A stretch of DNA of 64,000 bases from contig JAUQWS010000071.1 in NCBI GenBank assembly GCA_030835025.1, positions 84,365-148,364 on the forward strand. Reading direction: 5' to 3'. The DNA is from Ignavibacteria bacterium. Lineage in GTDB: Bacteria > Bacteroidota > Ignavibacteria > Tepidaquicellales > OLB5. The first letter of the stretch is position 1. Every line of letters begins with the position of its first letter. Below, one piece after another: positions 9,342 through 17,009 of the stretch. The position numbers and the translations under genes are program-made. Under the pieces are notes generated by a model. The model ran no database searches, was not told the DNA's origin, and was given only the letters and a program-made list of their open reading frames with translations.

Positions 9342-10529
9342 TTGGAAGACGAAAAAGACATAAAACCTGAATTCATAGAAACTTTAAAGAAAAGTCTTTC
9401 TGATAACATATTTGTTAAACTCACACTTGGGAAATACCGGGGAAAAGAAGACGGACCTGAAAACATTTACGTAACCCCGGTAAAACTGAAAAATGAAGTA
9501 AAATACTCCTTCCGCTATAAGCATAAAACAAAAGATCTGTACAAGAATTTTGAAGCCCCTGATGCCCTCAGCGAAATTAAAAATGAGCTCGGGAAGAACT
9601 TTCTTAACGGAGCGCTTTTTACAACACAGAATGATATTATCATTGAGTATAATAAGAGGCGCATTCCCAGAACATATTCACGCAAACCCTCATTCAGGCG
9701 CGTTGAGGTGAAAGAGCATAACAGGATAAAGACCCGATATATTGATTCAAAGGAAACCTATCTCAATTTGCTGGGGATCACAAATGCGAAGGGAGAAGTT
9801 CGGGGGGAGAAATATGATAAATTCCGTCAGATAGATAAGTTCATAGAAATACTGAGCTCGCTTTATAATGAATCAAGCCTTGCAGATAAGAAGGAGTTTT
9901 CGGTTACTGATTTCGGCTCCGGTAAAAGCTATCTCACTTTTGCGTTGTACGATTACTTCAACAGCAGGCTTGGAGTAAGAACAACTGTAAACGGCGTTGA
10001 ACAGAGAAAAGACCTCGTTGAACTTTCAAACAAGATCGCGGCAGATTGCGGATTCAAAGACCTGAAATTTACAGAAACGGCTATTACAGAGTATAAAGGA
10101 AAGACCTCTGATATTGTCATCGCGCTGCATGCATGTGATACAACAACAGATGATGCGATTTCAAAAGCGATCAAAATGAAGGCAGAAGTAATTGTCCTTG
10201 CGCCCTGCTGCCAGAAATATGTAAGGAAACAAGTTAATATTCCGCAGGACCTCAATAGTATATTCAAACACGGTATTCTTGAAGAACATCTTTCATCTTT
10301 CATTACTGACGGTCTTCGTGCTTTAGTGCTGGATTCATACGGTTACAGTACAAAAGTATTCGAGTTCATCTCAGGCGAGCATACCAGCAAGAACATAATG
10401 ATAACTGCTGTCAAGGGCGAATATTCCGAAGATAATTACCTTAACAAAGTCCTTGAGATTGAAAAACTGAAATCAAAATTCGGACTTAAAGATTTTTATC
10501 TCGATACGCTGCTGACAAAAACAAGCTAA
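9342..10529 (+). CDS. Methyltransf_32 family SAM-dependent methyltransferase
   Basis: This 395-residue protein starts at a TTG directly after the GNAT gene. The SAM site is FSVTDFGSGKSYLTFALYDY, followed by VNGVEQRKDLVELSNKIA. The later motif VIALHACDTTTDDAI and the dicysteine VLAPCCQKYV are characteristic of the GSTCD/Methyltransf_32 group. The N-terminal 150 residues have a separate fold that may bind the substrate. The target is unknown; an RNA or protein substrate is only a guess. It ends the run of co-directional genes that begins at 4742. Confidence 0.8.
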   Translation: MEDEKDIKPEFIETLKKSLSDNIFVKLTLGKYRGKEDGPENIYVTPVKLKNEVKYSFRYKHKTKDLYKNFEAPDALSEIKNELGKNFLNGALFTTQNDIIIEYNKRRIPRTYSRKPSFRRVEVKEHNRIKTRYIDSKETYLNLLGITNAKGEVRGEKYDKFRQIDKFIEILSSLYNESSLADKKEFSVTDFGSGKSYLTFALYDYFNSRLGVRTTVNGVEQRKDLVELSNKIAADCGFKDLKFTETAITEYKGKTSDIVIALHACDTTTDDAISKAIKMKAEVIVLAPCCQKYVRKQVNIPQDLNSIFKHGILEEHLSSFITDGLRALVLDSYGYSTKVFEFISGEHTSKNIMITAVKGEYSEDNYLNKVLEIEKLKSKFGLKDFYLDTLLTKTS

Positions 10530-10547
10530 GATCATGCCAAAAATATT

Positions 10548-10638
10548 CGTGCCACGAATACAAGTTCGATAGCATGGTCTGGTAAGCTATGAATTAATCT
10601 TCACGTAAAGTTATATAGAGCCCTCTATTCGTGGCACG
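10548..10638. repeat. 13-bp inverted repeat around a 65-bp spacer
   Basis: CGTGCCACGAATA (10548-10560) and TATTCGTGGCACG (10626-10638) are perfect inverted copies flanking 65 bases in the gap before pgi. The arm sequence (ATTCGTG-rich) resembles the solitary ATT-GTG repeats seen elsewhere in this window. It could be a small non-autonomous element or a long-loop RNA structure in the pgi leader. Confidence 0.7.
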
Positions 10639-10654
10639 ATTAAATCAAAAATAT

Positions 10655-12004
10655 ATGCTAAAAACAGATATAAGTAACATTCTCAACTTCATCAGAACTG
10701 ATGAATTGTATTCATTGCAGGAGAAAGTCACCACGTGCAATGATATGATCTATAATAAGTCCGGAAAAGGCAGTGATTACCTCGGCTGGCTCGAGGTGCC
10801 ATCGAAAACCAATACAGCTGAACTTACAGCCATAAGTGAATGTGCCCGTGATCTTGCAGAAAAGTCTGATATCATAGTCGTAGTTGGAATCGGCGGTTCT
10901 TATCTCGGGGCCAGAGCCTTAATAGATGCGCTTTCTAATAACTTCAGCCAATTACTCAGTAAAACTGAACGCAAAGCACCGCTCATATTGTATGCAGGCC
11001 AGAATATAAGTGAGGATTATCATGCAGAGCTTCTTAAACTGCTTAATGACCGGGATTATTCCGTAATCGTAATTTCAAAATCCGGCACTACTACAGAGCC
11101 TGCAATTGCCTTCAGGCTTTTGAAGGCTCACATTGAAAAGAAGTACGGCAGGGAAAGTACTAAGTCCAGAATTGCCGCTGTTACCGATAAAGCCAAAGGC
11201 GCTTTGAAGAAGCTTGCTGATTCTGAAGGATACCGGACATTTGTAATTCCCGACGACGTTGGCGGCAGGTTTTCAGTACTGACTCCGGTTGGCTTGCTCC
11301 CCATTGCTGCTGCGGGATTCAGCGTGGAAAAGCTCATAAACGGTGCAGAGGAAATGGAAGTAATTTGCAAAGCCAAAAAGACCATTGATGATAATCCTGC
11401 TGATTTGTATGCCGCCGCCAGGAATTTATTGTACAGTAATGGGAAAGCAATTGAAATTCTTGCGAGCTATTCTCCCAACTTCAATTACATTACCGAATGG
11501 TGGAAACAGCTCTATGGTGAATCCGAAGGCAAGGAAAGGAAAGGTATCTACCCGGCGGGAGTGAGTTTTACTGCTGACCTGCACTCAATGGGTCAATTGA
11601 TACAGCAGGGCACGCGCAGCATATTTGAAACAGTGATAAGTGTTGAGTCAACAAAAAATGAGTTGAAATTCCCAAAAGATGAACAGAACCTTGATGAAAT
11701 GAACTTCATCGCAGGTAAATCACTTAGCGAGGTCAATCATATGGCGGAGCTTGGCACAATACTCGCCCATGTTAATGGAGGCGTGCCGAATATTTCAATC
11801 ACAATTCCCGGGATTGATGAACATTCCCTTGGCGGACTGATTTACTTCTTCGAAAAAGCATGTGCCGTAAGCGGGTATATGCTTGGTGTCAACCCGTTTG
11901 ACCAGCCCGGAGTTGAAGCTTACAAGAAGAATATGTTCGCTCTATTAAACAAACCCGGATTTGAAAAAGAATCTGAGGTTATACGCAAAAAGATGAAACT
12001 ATAG
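10655..12004 (+). CDS. pgi: Glucose-6-phosphate isomerase
   Basis: The enzyme interconverts glucose 6-phosphate and fructose 6-phosphate. Visible motifs are VVGIGGSYLGARALIDAL, VISKSGTTTEPAIAFRLL (phosphate-binding SGTTxE), and GESEGKERKGIYPAGVSFTA with the following LHSMGQ. The length of about 449 residues matches the short bacterial type (Bacillus-like, about 450). The frame extends up to a GTG at 10631, but that codon lies in the right arm of an inverted repeat and the first eight residues (MARLNQKY) have no counterpart in the family; I therefore choose the ATG at 10655. Confidence 0.93.
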   Translation: MLKTDISNILNFIRTDELYSLQEKVTTCNDMIYNKSGKGSDYLGWLEVPSKTNTAELTAISECARDLAEKSDIIVVVGIGGSYLGARALIDALSNNFSQLLSKTERKAPLILYAGQNISEDYHAELLKLLNDRDYSVIVISKSGTTTEPAIAFRLLKAHIEKKYGRESTKSRIAAVTDKAKGALKKLADSEGYRTFVIPDDVGGRFSVLTPVGLLPIAAAGFSVEKLINGAEEMEVICKAKKTIDDNPADLYAAARNLLYSNGKAIEILASYSPNFNYITEWWKQLYGESEGKERKGIYPAGVSFTADLHSMGQLIQQGTRSIFETVISVESTKNELKFPKDEQNLDEMNFIAGKSLSEVNHMAELGTILAHVNGGVPNISITIPGIDEHSLGGLIYFFEKACAVSGYMLGVNPFDQPGVEAYKKNMFALLNKPGFEKESEVIRKKMKL

Positions 12005-12057
12005 GAAGCAGCTTCCTGTTTAATTAGTCAAATTCCATAAATTTAGCGCTCAATGTC

Positions 12058-12924
12058 ATGAAAACTATAATATTTTCAGTTTTTTCTTTATTTTTGTTTA
12101 TGGGCTTAAGCTACTCACAAAAACACGATTGCTGTGAAGATGAAGTTTCTACAAGCGGTGAAACAACTGCGCCAAATGTTATGGCGTCTTTCAGCAATGA
12201 TCAGGAATTCCGCGATGCTCACCCGACTCCGTTGGCATTCACCTTAACGGGTGGCGCCGGAAATATGATAACCTTCAAAACCTCGGATGGTGTTGACGGC
12301 AATGCATATGAAGTGAAGTCAGCAACTCCGAGCAATAACTGGATTATGATATTCCACGAGTGGTACGGTTTGAATGATTACATCAAAAAAGAGGCCGAGG
12401 AAGTTGCCTCAACTCTCGGTAACGTAAACGTATTGGCGATCGATCTCTATGACGGCAAGATTGCATCCAACAACGAAGAAGCATCGAAGTATGTTCAGTC
12501 AGTCGATAACAAGCGAGCAATAACTATTATTATGGGAGCCAAAGATTATGCCGGAAGCGTTGCAGTATTTGCAACATACGGATGGTGTTTCGGGGGTTCG
12601 TGGAGCAACCAGGCGGCTATTGAGCTTGGCAGTGATTGCAAAGCGTGCGTAATTTATTACGGAATGCCTGAGCAGAATTTAGAGAGGCTTGCAAAGCAAA
12701 AAGCCCCGGTACTTGGAATATTTGCATCACAGGATAAAAGAATAACTCCCGAAGTCGCCTCAAAGTTTGAAAGTGACCTTAAAAGCCTTGGAATATCCGC
12801 AAGCATTCATCAGTATGACGCGGTCCATGGATTCGCTAATCCAAGCAATCCCAAACACGACGCTGTTTCAACCAAAGATGCGAAAGAAAAGACTTATTCA
12901 TTTTTGAAAGAGTACTTGAAGTAA
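12058..12924 (+). CDS. Secreted dienelactone hydrolase-like alpha/beta hydrolase
   Basis: This 288-residue protein has a signal peptide (MKTIIFSVFSLFLFMGLSYS) and a dienelactone hydrolase domain from about residue 70. The catalytic Cys177 lies in YGWCFGGSW (GxCxGG), with Asp226 in FASQDKRI and His257 in AVHGFANP completing the Cys-Asp-His triad. DLH enzymes hydrolyse dienelactones and related esters; exported members in Bacteroidota are of unknown substrate. A Cys pair follows the signal peptide (HDCCED). It is followed by a GTAG-headed hairpin that probably terminates it. Confidence 0.85.
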   Translation: MKTIIFSVFSLFLFMGLSYSQKHDCCEDEVSTSGETTAPNVMASFSNDQEFRDAHPTPLAFTLTGGAGNMITFKTSDGVDGNAYEVKSATPSNNWIMIFHEWYGLNDYIKKEAEEVASTLGNVNVLAIDLYDGKIASNNEEASKYVQSVDNKRAITIIMGAKDYAGSVAVFATYGWCFGGSWSNQAAIELGSDCKACVIYYGMPEQNLERLAKQKAPVLGIFASQDKRITPEVASKFESDLKSLGISASIHQYDAVHGFANPSNPKHDAVSTKDAKEKTYSFLKEYLK

Positions 12925-12929
12925 AAACC

Positions 12930-12952
12930 TTAGTCACTAATTTCACAAATTC
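12930..12952. repeat. Solitary ATT-GTG type short repeat
   Basis: TTAGTCACTAATTTCACAAATTC is, in reverse complement, nearly the same as the sequence at 16941-16964 and similar to the ends flanking the four-helix-bundle gene at 51658. It sits just after the dienelactone hydrolase stop codon. Confidence 0.55.
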
Positions 12953-12956
12953 TTTT

Positions 12957-12984
12957 GTAGAGACGTCCCGCCGGGACGTCTTTT
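12957..12984. terminator. GTAG-headed hairpin with T-tail (terminator, REP-like)
   Basis: AGACGTCCC (12961-12969) pairs with GGGACGTCT (12973-12981), followed by a T-run ending CTTTG, so it should act as a terminator for the rightward gene and lies between convergent genes. The tetranucleotide GTAG (12957-12960) directly precedes the palindrome, the arrangement known from REP elements. Confidence 0.75.
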
Positions 12985-13012
12985 TCTTTGCACCTCTGAG
13001 TGTCATAAAACC

Positions 13013-15061
13013 CTAATACCCCACCAAGTCCAGAAGTTGTTTCTTAAATCTCGATTTCGGGAAGAAATTCTGCTCTAAAACGGGAGCGAAGGGTACAGGC
13101 GTATCCAGACTGCCGCTGCGCATTACAGGCGCATCAAGGCAGGTGAACAGGTTCTCACCGATCCATGCCGAAATTTCGCCGCCGATTCCACCGAATAGCG
13201 TATCTTCGTGGAGAACTATCACCTTGCCGGTTTTCTTCACACTTTCGGAAATTGTTTCATAATCCAGCGGCAATAATGTGCGAAGATCAATAATATCGGC
13301 AGAAATATCCTCCATATCTTTTAGCACATCCAGCGCCCAGTGGACTCCGGCGCCGTATGTTATTATAGTTGCATCATCTCCCTTTGATGCATAGCTTGCT
13401 TTGCCAAATGGAATATTGTAATACCCTTCCGGGACATCACCCGTAATACTGCGGTAAAGTGCCTTGTGTTCAAAAAATAACACGGGATTGGGGTCTTCAA
13501 TACTTGATATCAAGAGTCCCTTTGCATCCATTGGAGTAGCCGGATACACAACCTTCAATCCCGGCACATGGGTGAACCACGCTTCGTTTGATTGTGAATG
13601 GAACGGACCCGCGCCAACTCCGCCGCCGCAGGGCATTCGCACAACTACATCTGCATTCTGCCCCCAGCGGTAATGTATCTTGGCAAGGTTATTGACAATC
13701 TGATTGAACCCGCATGTGACAAAATCCGCGAACTGCATTTCTACCATTGATTTATACCCTTTGATAGAAAGTCCAAGAGCCGCTCCCACAATTGCTGATT
13801 CGCATAGGGGAGTGTTCCTCACGCGCTCTTTGCCGAATTCACTTGCAAACCCCTCGGTCACCTTGAACACTCCGCCGTACTCCGCAATATCCTGACCCAT
13901 CAGTACAAGGTTATCGTGTCTTTTCATTGCCTCTTGCAAACCATCCGATATTGCATCAACAAACCTGCGCGAAGCAGTATTGTTTGATTGTTCTACTTCC
14001 TTAAATTCAAAAGGAGCGTAAACATCGCTCAGCTCATAAGCAGAGTCCGCTCTTATTTTATCCTGGTTAAATGCAAAATCCAGAGCTTTTTCGATTTCAG
14101 TCTTAAATCCCGCCCTGATTGCTTCAATATCGGGTGCCTTGATGATTCCTTCTGCAAGCAGAAAGTTCTCATAATTATATACAGGGTCTTTCTTCTCCCA
14201 TTTTTCAAAGAGCTCCTTAGGTACATATTTTGTTCCCGAGGCTTCTTCATGCCCCCTCATACGGAAAGTTAAACATTCAACCAGAACCGGTCGTGGTTTC
14301 TTACGGATTGAATTCCGGAGTGTTAATATCCTGTCATATACTTCCAGAATATTATTTCCGTCTATCTGGTATGATTCCATTCCGTACCCAACTGCTTTAT
14401 CAACAAGCTCTTTGCATGCATATTGTTCGTTTAAAGGAGTAGAGAGTCCGTACCCGTTATTTTCAATCACAAATATCACAGGCAGATTCCACACTGCTGC
14501 TACATTCAGCGCTTCATGGAAATCACCTTCACTCGTCCCGCCATCACCCGTAAAGACTGCAGTTACTTTAAGATCTTTTGGAGGCTTTTTTGATTTGGGC
14601 GAGTATCCGCCTGTCCTTAAAAGCTCTGCCAGTGCAATGCCGTCAGCTATTCCGAGCTGGGGACCCAAATGAGATATCATCCCCACAATATGATAATCAT
14701 TCGTGCCGAAATGAAATGACCGCTCGCGGCCTTTCGAAAATCCCCCGAAGCTCCCCTGGAGCTGGCAAAAGAGCTTATCAAGCGGCACGCCCTTTGATGT
14801 AAACACTCCCAGATTGCGGTGCATGGGCAGAATGTATTCATCCTTGTCAAGCGCCATTGTTACACCAACAGAAATTGCTTCCTGCCCGATGCCGGAGAAC
14901 CATTTGCTTATTTTGCCAAGCCTAAGATTGATGAGCTTCTTTTCCTCTATCATTCTGGGCAGAAGTATTGCCTTATACAGCTCAAGCAGTGTTTCTTCGG
15001 AATATTTCTTCCGGTTGAATTCCATTAAAGGCGTTGCACCTATTTCGTTCTGTTTATGCAT
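13013..15061 (-). CDS. 2-oxoacid dehydrogenase E1 component, alpha and beta subunits fused
   Basis: The protein joins E1 alpha (about residues 15-350) and E1 beta (about 365-680), as is common in Bacteroidota. The thiamine diphosphate motif GDGGTSEGDFHEALNVAAVW...ENNGYG is in the alpha half; the beta half has MGQDIAEYGGVFKVTEG, GAALGLSIKGYKSMVEMQFA and LHEDTLFGGIGGEISAWI. It oxidatively decarboxylates pyruvate or branched-chain 2-oxoacids onto a lipoyl E2; E2 and E3 are not in the window, so the substrate is open. The reading can be extended to 15085, but those first residues (MSDLLIFV) are encoded by a dispersed repeat. I chose 15061 (MHKQNEIGATPLMEF); 15025 (MEFNRKKY) is also possible. Confidence 0.9.
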   Translation of the reverse strand: MHKQNEIGATPLMEFNRKKYSEETLLELYKAILLPRMIEEKKLINLRLGKISKWFSGIGQEAISVGVTMALDKDEYILPMHRNLGVFTSKGVPLDKLFCQLQGSFGGFSKGRERSFHFGTNDYHIVGMISHLGPQLGIADGIALAELLRTGGYSPKSKKPPKDLKVTAVFTGDGGTSEGDFHEALNVAAVWNLPVIFVIENNGYGLSTPLNEQYACKELVDKAVGYGMESYQIDGNNILEVYDRILTLRNSIRKKPRPVLVECLTFRMRGHEEASGTKYVPKELFEKWEKKDPVYNYENFLLAEGIIKAPDIEAIRAGFKTEIEKALDFAFNQDKIRADSAYELSDVYAPFEFKEVEQSNNTASRRFVDAISDGLQEAMKRHDNLVLMGQDIAEYGGVFKVTEGFASEFGKERVRNTPLCESAIVGAALGLSIKGYKSMVEMQFADFVTCGFNQIVNNLAKIHYRWGQNADVVVRMPCGGGVGAGPFHSQSNEAWFTHVPGLKVVYPATPMDAKGLLISSIEDPNPVLFFEHKALYRSITGDVPEGYYNIPFGKASYASKGDDATIITYGAGVHWALDVLKDMEDISADIIDLRTLLPLDYETISESVKKTGKVIVLHEDTLFGGIGGEISAWIGENLFTCLDAPVMRSGSLDTPVPFAPVLEQNFFPKSRFKKQLLDLVGY

Positions 15062-15072
15062 CACAAAAATTA

Positions 15073-15114
15073 GTAGGTCAGACATTTAGTAGAGCACTTC
15101 GTGACTTGTCTGAC
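15073..15114. repeat. REP-like repeat, copy A (GTAGGTCAGACA family)
   Basis: It begins GTAGGTCAGACATTTA, identical over 16 bases to copy B at 18748, and closes with TGTCTGAC, which pairs with GTCAGACA. The inner part (GAGCAC-TTC-GTG) can form a second small stem. It lies at the 5' end of the E1 gene and would encode its first residues if the upstream ATG were used. Confidence 0.7.
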
Positions 15115-15137
15115 AATAAAATTAATCTAAAATAAAA

Positions 15138-15161
15138 GGGGAAGGTGTCTGGCCTTTCCCC
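15138..15161 (-). terminator. Terminator of ferritin gene
   Basis: GGGGAAGG (15138-15145) pairs with CCTTTCCCC (15153-15161) with one bulged T. On the minus strand the stem is followed by TTTTATTTTAG and lies 30 bases after the ferritin stop codon. Confidence 0.75.
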
Positions 15162-15190
15162 ATTTCAAAAAATTTAATCTTAATTTATGC

Positions 15191-15697
15191 TCACGCAGCG
15201 GGAGCAACAAATGTTCTCTGAGCGAATTCCTGGTCAAGCATAAGCAAGCCTTCGCCTTTGCCTCCGATAAGCTGCATCTTGCCAAGCGCCTTGCTTGCCG
15301 ATGCTTCTTCTTCTACCTGCTCATCAACATACCATTTTAAAAAACTGTTCACTGCATGGTCGTTTTCCTTTATCGCAACATCCATAAGGTCGTTAATTGA
15401 CTTTGTGACCTTTTTTTCGTGCTCAAGGGCTTTTTCAAACACTGTGATTGGTGATGCAAAATCAACATCAGGTTTTGCGATTTGCTGGAGCTCAACTTTT
15501 CCGCCTTTATCAATTATATAGTGGAAGATCTTCATTGCGTGAAAATGCTCTTCCTGTGCCTGGACGTGGAAATAATTTGCCATTCCGTCAAGGTTCATTC
15601 CGTGGAAATATGCAGCCATTGAAAGATATTCATATTCTGAAAAGAACTCGTTGTTCATCTGCTTATTAAGCTCTGACTGTAGTTTATTTGAAAGCAT
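15191..15697 (-). CDS. ftnA: Ferritin (non-heme iron storage)
   Basis: This 168-residue protein is a classical bacterial ferritin forming a 24-mer iron store. The ferroxidase ligands are visible: Glu17 in NNEFFSEYEYLSMAAY, and Glu50 and His53 in AQEEHFHAMKIFHYI; a later glutamate-rich helix carries DEQVEEEASA. The length is typical (about 165-175). It is a single-gene unit with its own terminator. No Fur box could be recognised with confidence in the 5' region. Confidence 0.95.
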   Translation of the reverse strand: MLSNKLQSELNKQMNNEFFSEYEYLSMAAYFHGMNLDGMANYFHVQAQEEHFHAMKIFHYIIDKGGKVELQQIAKPDVDFASPITVFEKALEHEKKVTKSINDLMDVAIKENDHAVNSFLKWYVDEQVEEEASASKALGKMQLIGGKGEGLLMLDQEFAQRTFVAPAA

Positions 15698-15781
15698 TAT
15701 CTATTCCTCAATTTCTTTAATTTATCCGCAAAATTACTAATATTATAAATCACATAAAAACCCAAAATGTTTCAATCAAAG

Positions 15782-15800
15782 CCCTGAGCGAAGTGAAGGG
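15782..15800. repeat. CCCTGAGCG...AAGGG short imperfect palindrome
   Basis: CCCTGAGCGAAGTGAAGGG is an imperfect version of a short palindromic repeat (CCCTGAGCGAAGTCGAAGGG) that I recall from many unrelated bacterial genomes. It lies in the gap between the ferritin and S4-domain genes. Confidence 0.55.
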
Positions 15801-15816
15801 TCCATAACCAATTACC

Positions 15817-16197
15817 CTATTCCCTTAATTTCTCAATTAATCTTCTATCCTTCTTTGTCGGCCTCCCCGAACCCCTGAACCTCCCCATGAATGATACCAT
15901 CTTCTCAGTCTTAAGTTTATCAAGCTCTTCCAGCGGAGTAATATCTTCAGCAAAATTCTTAACCAGCGGAGCCGATACGCGCTTTTCAAGCAGATCAATA
16001 ACGCGGTACGCGCGCTTAACATATCCCTGCTGAACGGTTACTACCTCGCCCGGCTTAACATGGTGCGAAGGCTTTATGCTCTTGCCTTCAATCTTCACCT
16101 TGCCGCCCTCACAGGCATCAGTTGCAAGTGAGCGGGATTTATATACCCTTATGCACCATAAATATTTATCTATACGGACCAATTTGGAATAAGGCAA
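15817..16197 (-). CDS. S4 domain RNA-binding protein (Hsp15-like)
   Basis: This 126-residue protein has an N-terminal S4 RNA-binding domain (RIDKYLWCIRVYKSRSLATDAC, GGKVKIEGKSIKPSHHVKPGEVV) and a basic C-terminal tail (FRGSGRPTKKDRRLIEKLRE), the layout of heat shock protein 15 (HslR). Hsp15 binds free 50S subunits carrying nascent chains and helps recycle stalled ribosomes. The longest reading starts at a TTG at 16197, 4 bases after the preceding gene's stop; another TTG six codons in is also possible. Confidence 0.85.
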   Translation of the reverse strand: MPYSKLVRIDKYLWCIRVYKSRSLATDACEGGKVKIEGKSIKPSHHVKPGEVVTVQQGYVKRAYRVIDLLEKRVSAPLVKNFAEDITPLEELDKLKTEKMVSFMGRFRGSGRPTKKDRRLIEKLRE

Positions 16198-16201
16198 TCA
16201 A

Positions 16202-16897
16202 TTATTCTTCTCTTTTAAAGAAAGTCCATTCAGAAAAAGTTCCTCCTTTAGCATAAAATCCATCTATGTCAACTTCTTTGATACTATATGTTAATGCTTT
16301 ACCTTTTGGGATTAATTTGTAAGGAGTATCCATATTTACTTGTATAACTTTGTTATAAGGACCAGTTAAAGTAATAAATACGTGATCATAACCTACGTAT
16401 GTAACCCTAACGTAACCGGGAAGGTTATTCAGTGAAACCCAAATTGTCGTATTTCCATTATTATCAGAGCCTGCTGCAATTTTATTTATATTGCCAATAT
16501 ATTCGATGCGTGCACCTTGTAAGACATGCTCCTTATCTCGAATTTTAAATTTAAGTTTAATGCTGTCTTTTTCAGAGATTGATGAATCCATAATAAAATA
16601 ATTTAGAGTATCGTAATCTATGGTTATATCCGTAAAATCAAGATTCAAGAATTTTTTCCCTTGTTTGTAAAATCCAAATCCTCTTTCATCAGTTATATCA
16701 TCAACATAGCGGTATTTGAAATGTAAGCTATCCGTAATAGTTATTTCTTCTCTATAGTCTCTGCTATAGATTGTCTCACCTGTAAAATGATCATATTTCA
16801 AAACGGAAACAAATTTCCCCGGTTCAATTTGCTGTGAAAAAGAAATTGAATAAAAGACCGATAAAACAATTAGATATCTTAATGTTTTCGCTTTCAT
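16202..16897 (-). CDS. Secreted protein of unknown function
   Basis: The predicted 231-residue protein begins MKAKTLRYLIVLSVFYSISF with a signal peptide cleaved near FSQQ. The frame is open upstream to 16942, but that would place 15 odd residues before the signal peptide and overlap a repeat, so I use 16897. The mature part is rich in beta strands (FTDITIDYDTLNYFIMD, GNTTIWVSLNNLPGYVRVTY) with no family I recognise. It is 4 bases upstream of the S4-domain gene, and the two are probably co-transcribed. It is more AT-rich than its neighbours. Confidence 0.65.
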   Translation of the reverse strand: MKAKTLRYLIVLSVFYSISFSQQIEPGKFVSVLKYDHFTGETIYSRDYREEITITDSLHFKYRYVDDITDERGFGFYKQGKKFLNLDFTDITIDYDTLNYFIMDSSISEKDSIKLKFKIRDKEHVLQGARIEYIGNINKIAAGSDNNGNTTIWVSLNNLPGYVRVTYVGYDHVFITLTGPYNKVIQVNMDTPYKLIPKGKALTYSIKEVDIDGFYAKGGTFSEWTFFKREE

Positions 16898-16940
16898 ACC
16901 GTAAACATACTTCTCGTACTTAGTGTTTTCAAGGATAATC

Positions 16941-17008
16941 AAATTCGTGCAAATTAGTGGCTAAAGAATTTCTCTTTTAAGGTATTTGTTATCTCACTAA
17001 ATTTGTGA
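16941..17008. repeat. Pair of ATT-GTG type short repeats before adenine deaminase
   Basis: AAATTCGTGCAAATTAGTGGCT (from 16941) and TCACTAAATTTGTGAAATGA (from 16994) are degenerate copies of the same ATT-GTG unit. The second contains TAAATTTG (16998-17005), an exact match to the Bacteroidota -7 consensus TAnnTTTG, ending 4 bases before the adenine deaminase ATG; no -33 element is clear. Confidence 0.5.
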
Positions 17009-17009
17009 A

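Noticed and set aside
16970-17009. Purine riboswitch upstream of adenine deaminase
   Set aside because: The gap before the ATG is too short and repeat-rich, and none of the conserved aptamer loops can be seen.
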